This document shows, piece after piece, positions 1 through 6,420 of a stretch of 10,392 nucleotides of DNA; position 1 is the first letter of the stretch; every line of letters begins with the position of its first letter. The notes below the pieces were generated by a model, which saw nothing but the letters and a program-made list of their open reading frames with translations, did not search any database and was not told the origin of the DNA. This DNA is from Planctomycetota bacterium (GTDB taxonomy: Bacteria; Planctomycetota; Phycisphaerae; UBA1845), in the NCBI GenBank assembly GCA_022566435.1, contig JADFIX010000027.1, forward strand, positions 2,233-12,624. Direction: 5' to 3'. The position numbers were made by a program, and so were the translations under genes.

Positions 1-2310
1 GCTCGTATGCGGTTGCTCATAAACTACGCCTGTTGCGATCCGGTCACCAGTGAGTGCACGGTGACCGCTCCGGCAGATTGTCTAGGCACCTATCTGGGCG
101 ACGGGACGGATTGTACACCTAATTGTTGTCCCATAGACCCGTTCTCGGAGGGGGACTGCAATGGAAACGGAATCCCGGACGAGTGCGACATTCTTGATGG
201 CACGAGCAATGACTGCAACGGGAACGGCATCCCGGATGAATGCGACCTGATCGTACCCCCGGTGGATCTCGTCTTTATCATGGATACATCAGGGTCGATG
301 GATGACGAAGCGCGAGCACTCTGCTGTGATCTGGAGAGTGCCATCCTCAACTTGGGATTGGCGGGCTTCGACATTACCACAACGCTACTGGGGATCACGG
401 AGAATCCTGGTGGGGATTTTGCCTGTCTGGAAAGCAACGTGCGGGACGAGTTCGGCGACGTCGTTCCGGGCACACCGCCCCCCTGCTGCACGACTTTGGG
501 AAACCTCGAGGATTGGGGACCGGCTACAGCCATCGTCGCCGCGAATTTTCCGTGGGTCGAAGAGGCGATTCGCATTATTGTGCCGGTCAGCGATGAAGGA
601 CCCCGCAACGGAAATACCTGTTTTGACCCCGGTAGCGACCGTGATTCCATCACCCACGCGATTTCCATCTGCCAGGAAAACTCGGTGATCGCTTCACCGA
701 TTACCGGTACCGGGTCGAACAGTTGCGTGATCACCCTGGCAACCGACCTCGCGGACGGTACGGGCGGTACGATGTTCGAATCCAATGATCCCGAGGCGGA
801 TCTGGCGGGCGCGATCATCGAAATCGTTCTGGCCGCGGCATCCCACGACTGCAATGCCAATGCCATCCCGGATGAGTGCGAAGTTCCGCCGATCGATCCG
901 GTCGGGCCGGACTGCAACAGCAACGGCACACCGGACGACTGCGAGGAAGACTGTCAACCAAACGGCACTCCCGACGACTGCGACATCGCCGGCGGGGCCG
1001 CCGACGTCGACGGCAATGGTGTTCCCGATGAGTGCCAGGATTGCAACGGCAACGGGGTGTTCGACCCGGACGACATCAGCGGCGGCACCAGCCAGGACTG
1101 CAACACAAACGCCATCCCGGACGAGTGCGAGATCGACTGCAACGGAAACGGTGTGCCGGACGATTGTGACATCGACAGCGGCTTCAGCGACGATTGTACG
1201 TCGGGGTGCGGAAACGGAATCCCCGACGAGTGTGAAGCCGACTGCAACTTCAACGGGGTCGCGGACACTTGTGACCTGGTCCTCGGAAACAGCGAGGACT
1301 GCAACGTCAACACGATCCCGGACGAATGCGACATCCGGGTGGAAGACGGCGGGTTCTGCGTAGGTGCGGAATGTTCCCTTGACTGCCAGCCGAACGGCAT
1401 TCCAGACGAGTGTGAGTTCGCGGACGGAAGCGCCGTGGACTGCAACGGCAACGGAATCCCGGACATCTGCGACATCCTCAACGGCTTGGGTGCTGACTGC
1501 AATGGGGACGGCGCACTGGACGAGTGCAATCCCGGCGTAAAGCCGGGACACGATCTGTTCGTGACGGATGCGGCCATTCACGACTTTGCCGAGACGCCGC
1601 TACCGGCGGACTTCTTCGGAACGGGGTCCGACCCGTTCGCCGAGTCGGTCAATTTCGTGGGAGACCCAATCGGCAACTACAACGGATTCGACGTGGAGGA
1701 CACCGATACCATCATTGAGCGATTGGAAGATGCCAACTTCGTCGAGGTTGTGAGCTCGGACACCATTGACATCGAGCTCGTCGCTTTGTCCCTGAAGAGT
1801 AATCAGCCGATCGAGGTGACGTTTAATGGAGGGACATCGAGCAAGTTCTACGACATCGTGATCTCCCTTTCGCCAAGCGTGCCGTCTCTCGGGACCATGA
1901 CCATCAACCGCACGACTTGCGCGGGAGGGAACTACGAGGCCTCGATAGACGTGGTGCCGTTCTTTACGTTTACCGAAGTCGATGACCCGCCGGCACAATT
2001 TACCTTGGACGCCGCGGATATCGGATACCACGCCGACGTGGACACGAGCAATTTCCCATCATGGGAGCGCGTACCGACCCATGATCAGACGATCGCTTTG
2101 GGTCTGACCGGAGACGCGAGTAACGTGTTCGGCGCGCCCTGGTGGTTCGACTTCTACATCTTTGGCGACGTCGCGCATGAAGGTCCGCATCCGGAGGTCC
2201 ACTCGACCGGCACCGGCGGCGGTGGCGGCGGCGGTCAGTGCGCAGGCATCACAAGCTGCGACCGGGACCTCATCGGCACCGGGGGGCTAAACCAGAATGC
2301 GCAACCGTAG
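1..2310 (+). CDS. Exported VWA-domain protein with Cys/Asp-rich calcium-type repeats, 5' end outside window
   Basis: The frame is open from base 1, and the first in-frame ATG (base 7) lies inside a CCDP...C...C motif typical of these proteins, so the true start and signal peptide are probably upstream. Numbering from that ATG: Cys repeats at 50-61 and 69-80; a von Willebrand A domain at about 86-277 with the MIDAS motif D93-T-S95-G-S97 and an Asp in VSDEG (196); thirteen more repeats at 281-508; an unrecognised beta-rich region at 510-735; a Gly run at 737-743; stop after residue 767. The repeat consensus DCNGNGIPDECD puts D/N at alternating positions, as in thrombospondin type 3 and dockerin calcium loops, with a Cys pair added. 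VWA domains usually bind ligands through a metal ion, so a calcium-stabilised surface or adhesive role is inferred. There is no membrane anchor before the stop, but an anchor-like remnant lies about 180 bp downstream. Confidence 0.87.
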   Translation, partial: ARMRLLINYACCDPVTSECTVTAPADCLGTYLGDGTDCTPNCCPIDPFSEGDCNGNGIPDECDILDGTSNDCNGNGIPDECDLIVPPVDLVFIMDTSGSMDDEARALCCDLESAILNLGLAGFDITTTLLGITENPGGDFACLESNVRDEFGDVVPGTPPPCCTTLGNLEDWGPATAIVAANFPWVEEAIRIIVPVSDEGPRNGNTCFDPGSDRDSITHAISICQENSVIASPITGTGSNSCVITLATDLADGTGGTMFESNDPEADLAGAIIEIVLAAASHDCNANAIPDECEVPPIDPVGPDCNSNGTPDDCEEDCQPNGTPDDCDIAGGAADVDGNGVPDECQDCNGNGVFDPDDISGGTSQDCNTNAIPDECEIDCNGNGVPDDCDIDSGFSDDCTSGCGNGIPDECEADCNFNGVADTCDLVLGNSEDCNVNTIPDECDIRVEDGGFCVGAECSLDCQPNGIPDECEFADGSAVDCNGNGIPDICDILNGLGADCNGDGALDECNPGVKPGHDLFVTDAAIHDFAETPLPADFFGTGSDPFAESVNFVGDPIGNYNGFDVEDTDTIIERLEDANFVEVVSSDTIDIELVALSLKSNQPIEVTFNGGTSSKFYDIVISLSPSVPSLGTMTINRTTCAGGNYEASIDVVPFFTFTEVDDPPAQFTLDAADIGYHADVDTSNFPSWERVPTHDQTIALGLTGDASNVFGAPWWFDFYIFGDVAHEGPHPEVHSTGTGGGGGGGQCAGITSCDRDLIGTGGLNQNAQP
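154..246 (+). repeat. Two coding Cys/Asp repeats before the VWA domain
   Basis: Two copies of the 12-residue unit DCNGNGIPDECD, separated by a short ILDGTSN-type linker, precede the VWA domain. They match the units found after the domain, so the VWA domain appears to sit inside one repeat array. Confidence 0.85.
847..1530 (+). repeat. Array of thirteen coding Cys/Asp repeats after the VWA domain
   Basis: The array encodes thirteen variants of D-C-N-x-N-G-x-P-D-E-C-D/E. Spacing varies from directly adjacent units to about 28 residues between starts. Several units are degenerate: one lacks the first Cys (DVDGNGVPDEC), one lacks the second (DCNGNGVFDPDD), and one begins GCGNG. The acidic and Asn positions suit calcium coordination, and the two Cys of a unit could form a disulfide. 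Both points are inferred from similarity to thrombospondin type 3 repeats. Confidence 0.85.
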
Positions 2311-2487
2311 GAGCCTCGCCAACAAACGCATCGCGCGGACCGCTTGCCAAGTCGGGCAAGGATAGCGCGATAGATGAGCCGGTATGGTCGGCGCGTATCC
2401 AACAAGAGGTGTGTTGGGCCACCCCTTTCTTGCGCGGTCGGCGCGTGCGGACAAATGTGAACCTGCATACGTACGCGCATCGACTCG
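2311..2487. other. Gene-poor stretch after the VWA gene, with a short direct repeat
   Basis: All forward frames are broken here: the VWA frame has further stops at 2371 and 2458. The 11-mer GGTCGGCGCGT occurs at 2386-2396 and again at 2436-2446, exactly 50 bp apart. Between them lies the inverted repeat CCAACA-N7-TGTTGG (2399-2417), which could form a weak hairpin. It is not followed by a clear T-run, so I do not call it a terminator. The reverse-strand open frame across this region has no recognisable protein features. Confidence 0.4.
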
Positions 2488-2625
2488 ATGGATCTCGCAG
2501 CTGGACGGACGTGCCGGACGGCGCTCGTTCCGATGTTGGTCGGGCTGCGGCGGTTCATGCGACGTCGGGAACAAGCCCGTGATGAATGCGTGATAGGAGA
2601 CAACCGTTACCTCGCTTTGGTCTAG
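2488..2625 (+). pseudogene. Detached C-terminal membrane-anchor remnant
   Basis: This 45-codon frame reads TALVPMLVGLRRFMRRR, a short hydrophobic segment followed by an Arg cluster. It closely matches the anchor of the next gene (TALLPMLVGLRRIM). At DNA level 2518-2549 and 3468-3499 agree at 28 of 32 positions by my alignment. The similarity continues upstream around a shared TGGACGG, but only with a two-base length difference, so the hydrophobic segment is out of phase there. It shares the frame number of the VWA gene but is separated from it by three in-frame stops. I read it as the decayed anchor of the VWA gene or of a lost neighbour. A sequencing frameshift is a possible alternative. Confidence 0.45.
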
Positions 2626-2890
2626 TTCGGTGTGTGTGCAAAGGACGTGCGATCACATGCTGCCGCCCGTGGTCCGACGCGCACCAACGCGTCCACGCGG
2701 CCCTCCGCCCTCGTACTTGAGCGTTCTAGCGATCGAGATCCTTTCGACACCTGCCTGAAATTCGAAAACGGTGTCCTTCTGCCGATCTCGAGATCACGCC
2801 CGGAGCTGCACTGTTCGAGCCGTCGCCTTCACGACGACTGCCCGTATTGAGCCTCAGCGAGGAGATGTTAATTTAAGACTTACAAGACTT
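2626..2890. other. Intergenic stretch upstream of the small Cys-rich gene
   Basis: I see no convincing gene here. A 72-codon forward frame at 2632-2850 has no hydrophobic core, no domain and no ribosome binding site. A weak promoter-like pair, TTGAGC (2847-2852) and TAATTT (2869-2874) with a 16-bp spacer, lies at the right end and could serve the gene at 2949. The -10 match is poor. Confidence 0.35.
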
Positions 2891-2928
2891 GGGTTCGCCG
2901 CTTCGTCGAGAGAACGACGCAAGAACCC
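2891..2928 (+). promoter_or_regulatory. Two-tier hairpin in the leader of the Cys-rich gene
   Basis: Nested inverted repeats are present: an outer arm GGGTTC (2891-2896) with GAACCC (2923-2928), and an inner arm CGTCG (2904-2908) with CGACG (2915-2919) around the loop AGAGAA. The structure ends about nine bases before the ribosome binding site GGAG at 2938-2941. It could influence translation or mRNA stability. No T-run follows, so it is unlikely to be a terminator. Confidence 0.45.
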
Positions 2929-2948
2929 GTCAAACTTGGAGTAGACGA

Positions 2949-3530
2949 ATGACCACATGCACTAAGAGCGGTTGGAATTTGCCGTTGGTTCTGGGAATCG
3001 CAGCCGTTGGCCTCCACGTCACGGGCCAAGACGCTCGAGCGCAATGCGGAGCGTTTTGTTGTTCACCGACAGGTGTCTGTACGGATGTCACCGGTTGCCC
3101 GGATCCTCCCGACGCCTGCGCCCAACTCTGTTGCAACGAATGCACGACTGGATGCCATTCGGGAACTTGCGATCCGCTCCAAGCCTGCTGCCTGCCGGAC
3201 GATACCTGCCAGGTCCTGAACCCCCAGTGCTGCTTGGATATCGGTGGCAGGGTGAAGCCGTCCGCAACATGCCAGTTCGTTGTATGCAAAATAGTTAGGC
3301 CTGGTACAATTTATGAGGACCCACAGGCGGACTCCAGCGAAACGGACGACGCCCCGCTTCTCGAGGATCGCGAGGAAGATTCCGCGGAACAGGCCGAGTC
3401 GACCGCTGAATCGAGTGACGAGCCGGCCCGCTCGGGTCTTGGTCTCGTCTGGACGGCCCTTCTTATCACGGCACTGCTTCCGATGCTGGTCGGGCTGCGC
3501 AGAATCATGGTACGTCCAAAACACCGTTGA
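2949..3530 (+). CDS. Small Cys-rich exported protein with C-terminal membrane anchor
   Basis: Of the possible starts I chose the ATG at 2949: GGAG lies seven bases upstream and the product then begins with a clean signal peptide. A longer TTG start at 2889 would bury that signal. The 193-residue protein has a hydrophobic core at about 11-26 and a cleavage site after A29-R-A31. A region at 32-117 holds 18 cysteines, many as CC pairs, with CCLPDDTC and CCLDIGG motifs of a kind common in planctomycete surface proteins. Residues 118-162 form an acidic Ser/Glu/Asp linker with about 16 acidic residues. One transmembrane helix at 163-183 is followed by a basic tail (RRIMVRPKHR). The predicted layout is a disulfide-rich outer domain tethered to a membrane. 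No enzymatic motif was seen. Its anchor resembles the remnant at 2488-2625. Confidence 0.78.
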   Translation: MTTCTKSGWNLPLVLGIAAVGLHVTGQDARAQCGAFCCSPTGVCTDVTGCPDPPDACAQLCCNECTTGCHSGTCDPLQACCLPDDTCQVLNPQCCLDIGGRVKPSATCQFVVCKIVRPGTIYEDPQADSSETDDAPLLEDREEDSAEQAESTAESSDEPARSGLGLVWTALLITALLPMLVGLRRIMVRPKHR

Positions 3531-3534
3531 ACCG

Positions 3535-3549
3535 CCAACAAATTGTTGG
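3535..3549. repeat. Perfect 7-bp-arm palindrome CCAACAA-A-TTGTTGG
   Basis: The arms are perfectly complementary around a single central A, five bases after the stop of the Cys-rich gene. A T-rich stretch (TATGTTTTCTTTTT) follows. With such a short centre the RNA hairpin would have a stem of only about five pairs, so a weak terminator, a protein-binding site or an insertion end are all possible. The transposase remnant starts 32 bases further on. Confidence 0.4.
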
Positions 3550-3581
3550 TATGTTTTCTTTTTGGGTGTCGATGATGGAAT

Positions 3582-3914
3582 GTGCGGGATACACAGTCGA
3601 TTACTCGGATTCGACGAAAGTACCGTGCGCTCACCGTGGGAATGGACGAGCGCGGTCGCCGACAATGGGCGGCCGCGGAAGCGCGCGAGCTGGGTTGGGG
3701 TGGTGTGACTGCCGTGGCGCGGGCCACTGGACTGTCGCGTACGACGATCACGGCCGGATTCCGGGAACTGGAGTTGCCCGCGGGCCAGCGCGCGATCGAA
3801 GGAATGCGAGTGCGCAGACCAGGCGGCGGACGCAAGGCGCTGGCTGAGACGGACCCTGCAAGGCCCTGGGCAAAGACTTTTCGCGGTAATTCGAGGTACA
3901 CCATGAGTGGTTAG
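3582..3914 (+). pseudogene. Truncated ISAzo13-family (Rhodopirellula-type) transposase, N-terminal fragment
   Basis: The product, starting at GTG (ATG is absent in this frame before residue 21), resembles the first ninety or so residues of ISAzo13-type transposases. It has a KYRALTVGMDERGRRQWAAAE helix segment, a helix-turn-helix at about 40-63 (GGVTAVARATGLSRTTI), and the conserved RVRRPGGGRKALAETDP at 76-92. Similarity ends right after TDP. The frame then runs 18 unrelated codons to a stop, and the whole DDE catalytic domain is missing. Full proteins of this family are roughly 400 residues or more, so this is a dead remnant. No matching right end was found nearby. Confidence 0.78.
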
Positions 3915-3991
3915 ACCGTACTCGAGAACTTTTTGATGTATGGAAACGAAAATGAGAAGAGACGGGTGCCGAAGCGTCGGCTGGTCCGCCA

Positions 3992-4582
3992 ATGAAACTC
4001 TATGAAGAGTACAAAGACGCGCGTGCGCTCGCCCTTCAGTGGATGGACGACCACCCATACGATTGGAATGGTTTTATTCGCAAGATCGAAGACGCGATAC
4101 CGAAAGATCAGGCCGAGCAGGGTCGGAAACGCCTGGCCGAGCAATACCCGCATGGGCTTTCCAGCCGTCCGTGGGTCAAGACTGTGCTGGACAATCCCAA
4201 GGACGACCCCGTCAAGGAGGCTCCCGACCGATGGGGAGCATACTTCAAGGAGTTCGTCGCCCGGTACGAACTCAGCGAGGGACAGACGATCGTCGCAGAG
4301 CCGATTCTGCACGAAGTAGCAAAACGCGCCGCACGACTCGACCGCACGATGGCCGATCAGATCGCGCGGGTACGCGAAAGCGATGGCCCGAAAACCGCGG
4401 CATTGGTCGAAGAGGCTTTTGGGTTTGACATCGACGACCTGTTCGCAGAGTTCCAAGCGCGGCTGGACGCCCTGCTGACCACCAATCAGCGGCACAAACC
4501 GGTAACACCTGCCACATCCGATACAAAGGTCGGCAAACAGATCCGGCCTTCTGTCTCCGCAAGTGAAATCTCCGGGCGGTAG
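3992..4582 (+). CDS. Unrecognised 196-aa soluble protein
   Basis: I do not recognise a family. The product is mostly hydrophilic and looks helical, with alternating acidic and basic residues, an aromatic patch near the start (MDDHPYDWNGF, about 18-28) and a motif SSRPWVKTVLDNP at about 57-69. The last 35 residues, after a DLFAEFQARLDALL helix, are Ser/Thr/Lys-rich and probably disordered. There is no signal peptide or membrane segment. The ATG at 3992 has only a poor upstream purine stretch as a ribosome binding site. The reverse strand is also open over most of this interval, but its translation is Cys/Phe/Val-rich without domain features, so I prefer the forward frame. It lies between a transposase remnant and a DUF4003-like gene and may be accessory cargo. 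Confidence 0.62.
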   Translation: MKLYEEYKDARALALQWMDDHPYDWNGFIRKIEDAIPKDQAEQGRKRLAEQYPHGLSSRPWVKTVLDNPKDDPVKEAPDRWGAYFKEFVARYELSEGQTIVAEPILHEVAKRAARLDRTMADQIARVRESDGPKTAALVEEAFGFDIDDLFAEFQARLDALLTTNQRHKPVTPATSDTKVGKQIRPSVSASEISGR

Positions 4583-4631
4583 AACGACGGCTGATTGGCT
4601 GGCGTTCCATCTCTGGCGTCCTCAATCTCAT

Positions 4632-4661
4632 TTGCCATGACGCCGTGCGTGCCCCTAGAAT
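4632..4661 (+). promoter_or_regulatory. Sigma70-type promoter for the DUF4003-like gene
   Basis: TTGCCA (4632-4637) and TAGAAT (4656-4661) each match the sigma70 consensus at five of six positions and are 18 bp apart. Transcription would begin near 4668, giving a leader of about 55 bases. The palindrome GATGATCATC (4673-4682) sits just past the expected start and could be an operator. Confidence 0.5.
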
Positions 4662-4722
4662 TCCTCCCGCCGGATGATCATCGTAATACCTCGCGTTACC
4701 TGAAACTCGGAGAAGCTGGGGC

Positions 4723-5733
4723 ATGACGACTGCACCCTATTTGCCGGACGACCCGCAAGCACGTTTTCGGGAAATCTACGACGCCTTGAACGCCGAACGC
4801 CGCTGGTGGCGCCAGGCATCCCCGCTCCGCTTCGCCGCGATGGCCGCCCTGACCTGCCCCGGCAGACCCAAAACGGTCGCCACCGCCATCCGCCGCGCTA
4901 CCGAGAGTCTCCGGAACGAAGAAGGATGGTTCGGGCGGCTGGACTCTGGCCTCCGCTTTATCGTGGCCACCATGCTGCTCGCGAACGGCGACAACGCCCG
5001 CGGATTTCTCAAAGAGGTGAAACGCGTGCGAAAGATGTTCCGCAGCGCGGACCTGCGGCGGGCCGGCGCCTACGAAACCATAACCATCCTCGTTCTCCGC
5101 ATGAACGCCGATCAATCGCCGATTAGCGAGGTGACCGTGCAGCGGTTCAAGGCCGTCTATGAGGAAATGAAACGCCATCACTGGTGGCTTACCGGCCCCG
5201 ACGACTTTCCGGCCTGCGCGATCCTCACCGGACAAAAGGAATCGCCAGGCGATATCGGGCGGAAAATCGAAGCCCTCTACCAGGCGCTCGACGACCAGGG
5301 CCTTTCGAAGGGCGACCCGCTCCAAACCGCGGCCAACATTCTTTATCTGGCAAAGTTGCAACCGCGAGAGGCGGCGCGGCGCTACGGCAAGCTGGCCGAC
5401 GCTTTCCGCAAGAGCGGCGTCTCGATTTGGCAAAGTGATTACGATGAATTGGCGATTCTGACCTTTCTGGACCACCCGGCCAACCGCGTGGTCGACCACG
5501 TGTTGGAAAACCGCGAGGCGATGAATGCCCTCCGTCCCAAGCCCGATCGTTCGCTGACTTTCAACCTGGCGGCCAGCGTCACGTTTCTGGAGTTGGTACG
5601 AATCGACCGCAACGCCAAGGTCATCACCGACGTGAAGACCCTGCTGGATATGCAGGCCATGATCAATGCCCAACAGGCTGCAGCCGCGGCCGCGGCAGCC
5701 AGTGCAGCTGCCGCCGCTGCTTCCGCGTCTTAG
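4723..5733 (+). CDS. DUF4003-like protein with alanine-rich tail
   Basis: The 336-residue product resembles the DUF4003 family over about residues 15-310. Recognisable features are a WWRQASPLRFAAMAAL segment near the start, GWFGRLDSGLRFIVATML (about 67-84), a FRSADLRRAGAYETITILVLRM stretch, an EEMKRHHWWLTGPDDFPACAIL segment and QTAANILYLAKL. These resemble the order of motifs in that family, whose function is unknown to me. The protein is soluble and helical with no signal peptide. The last twenty or so residues are almost only Ala and Ser, following QQ. GGAG at 4709-4712 lies ten bases before the ATG, and a good promoter is at 4632-4661. The family assignment rests on remembered motif layout, not a profile search. 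Confidence 0.75.
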   Translation: MTTAPYLPDDPQARFREIYDALNAERRWWRQASPLRFAAMAALTCPGRPKTVATAIRRATESLRNEEGWFGRLDSGLRFIVATMLLANGDNARGFLKEVKRVRKMFRSADLRRAGAYETITILVLRMNADQSPISEVTVQRFKAVYEEMKRHHWWLTGPDDFPACAILTGQKESPGDIGRKIEALYQALDDQGLSKGDPLQTAANILYLAKLQPREAARRYGKLADAFRKSGVSIWQSDYDELAILTFLDHPANRVVDHVLENREAMNALRPKPDRSLTFNLAASVTFLELVRIDRNAKVITDVKTLLDMQAMINAQQAAAAAAAASAAAAAASAS

Positions 5734-6027
5734 TCGTGGCCGAAAGACCAAATGAATCTCATACGCGGTCGCCAGAGTCCCCAAAAACCGTTCGCAGCGT
5801 CACTCTTGGCATGCAGTCATTATTTCCAAAACCGATACATTAACAGTGACACAGCAATGATTGTCACAATAACGTTCGCTACGCTGGTTGATTTCAACCG
5901 ATAGAGACGGTTTTCTCGAAGGAGACGCGGTTTGGCGAGCCGGCGAGCCTTGAAGCTGGATCAGACAGGTCCGGTAATTGGTACCCAAACACCGCCGCAA
6001 CCCTTCCCGTGACCGAGAATTACCACC
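5734..6027. other. Intergenic stretch with two palindromes
   Basis: No gene is supported here. Two inverted repeats stand out: GTGACA-N10-TGTCAC (5846-5867) and GGTTGA-TT-TCAACC (5886-5899), plus a tandem 8-mer GGCGAGCC at 5934-5949. Neither palindrome has a T-run, so they look more like binding sites than terminators. A reverse-strand frame across this stretch lacks domain features and runs into the cold-shock gene. Confidence 0.4.
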
Positions 6028-6056
6028 TTGACCGCTAGCACTTGATTGTTCATACT
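6028..6056 (+). promoter_or_regulatory. Promoter of the cold-shock gene
   Basis: TTGACC (6028-6033) and CATACT (6051-6056) are separated by 17 bp. They match the sigma70 consensus at five and four of six positions. Transcription would start near 6063, giving an untranslated leader of about 95 bases. Cold-shock mRNAs often carry a long leader that responds to temperature, but this one was not folded. Confidence 0.48.
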
Positions 6057-6157
6057 GAAACCGAGAGAGCATTGTCGGACCGGGAGCCTGGTTCAATCGG
6101 GGCAGCGTTTGTTTCGGCTGGGGCCCTACCCGTTCAGGCCAAACAGAGGTGGTCGTA

Positions 6158-6361
6158 ATGGAAGGCACCGTGAAGTGGTTCAACGACACGAGAGGGTACG
6201 GATTCATTACTCCCTCAGATGGAAGTGCGGACGTTTTCGTCCACTACACGGGAATCGTCGGTGATGGCCGCAAGACACTTCAGGAAGGCCAAAAGGTCGA
6301 ATTCGAGGTCGCGCAAGGCGACCGCGGCCCCAAGGCAAACGAAGTCAAGATGGTCGACTAA
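6158..6361 (+). CDS. Cold-shock domain protein, CspA family
   Basis: The 67-residue product is a single cold-shock domain of usual length: [21 protein letters not shown] at the start, RNP1-type motif GYGFIT, RNP2-type motif DVFVHYT, and the closing [14 protein letters not shown]. Such five-stranded beta-barrels bind single-stranded RNA and DNA in the cytoplasm and act as RNA chaperones. The usual His-Phe-Ser of RNP2 is His-Tyr-Thr here, a conservative change. I chose the ATG at 6158 because AGAGGTGG (6145-6152) is well placed before it, while an upstream GTG at 6149 overlaps that site. The gene appears monocistronic, with its own promoter and a probable terminator. Confidence 0.96.
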   Translation: MEGTVKWFNDTRGYGFITPSDGSADVFVHYTGIVGDGRKTLQEGQKVEFEVAQGDRGPKANEVKMVD

Positions 6362-6382
6362 GGTGGTCGAAATAGCTTGACG

Positions 6383-6420
6383 CACCCCTGTGTTGGACTT
6401 GGAAACCGGGGTGGTTCTTT
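6383..6420 (+). terminator. Probable intrinsic terminator of the cold-shock gene
   Basis: CACCCC (6383-6388) pairs with GGGGTG (6408-6413), 21 bases after the stop codon, and a T-rich stretch (GTTCTTTTCT) follows. The loop is long (19 bases) and probably has extra inner pairing, so strength is uncertain. Confidence 0.5.

Noticed and set aside
90..929. Long reverse-strand open frame over the VWA gene
   Set aside because: Its repeated HSSGIPFPLQS motif is simply the complement of the DCNGNGIPDEC repeats; no domain or start signal.
847..1530. Possible CRISPR-like or satellite DNA because of the repetitive sequence
   Set aside because: Units are in-frame, diverged protein repeats with variable spacing, not identical DNA repeats with regular spacers.
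694..1581. Two further long reverse-strand frames over the repeat array
   Set aside because: Periodic composition mirrors the forward repeats; the forward frame has domains and continuous homology.
2235..2603. Reverse-strand 122-codon frame
   Set aside because: Arg/Ser/Pro-rich without features; its resemblance to a reverse frame at 3311-3904 is explained by the shared anchor DNA on the forward strand.
2632..2850. 72-codon forward frame
   Set aside because: No ribosome binding site, domain or signal sequence; composition looks non-coding.
3063..4058. 331-codon reverse frame across the Cys-rich gene and transposase remnant
   Set aside because: Spans two forward genes with clear features and itself shows no domain.
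3911..4495. 194-codon reverse frame opposite the 196-aa gene
   Set aside because: Less protein-like composition and no start context, though without a conservation test this is not fully settled.
4696..5784. 362-codon reverse frame opposite the DUF4003-like gene
   Set aside because: Forward frame carries family motifs, promoter and ribosome binding site.
5800..6207. 135-codon reverse frame upstream of and into csp
   Set aside because: Overlaps the conserved start of the cold-shock gene and has no recognisable features.
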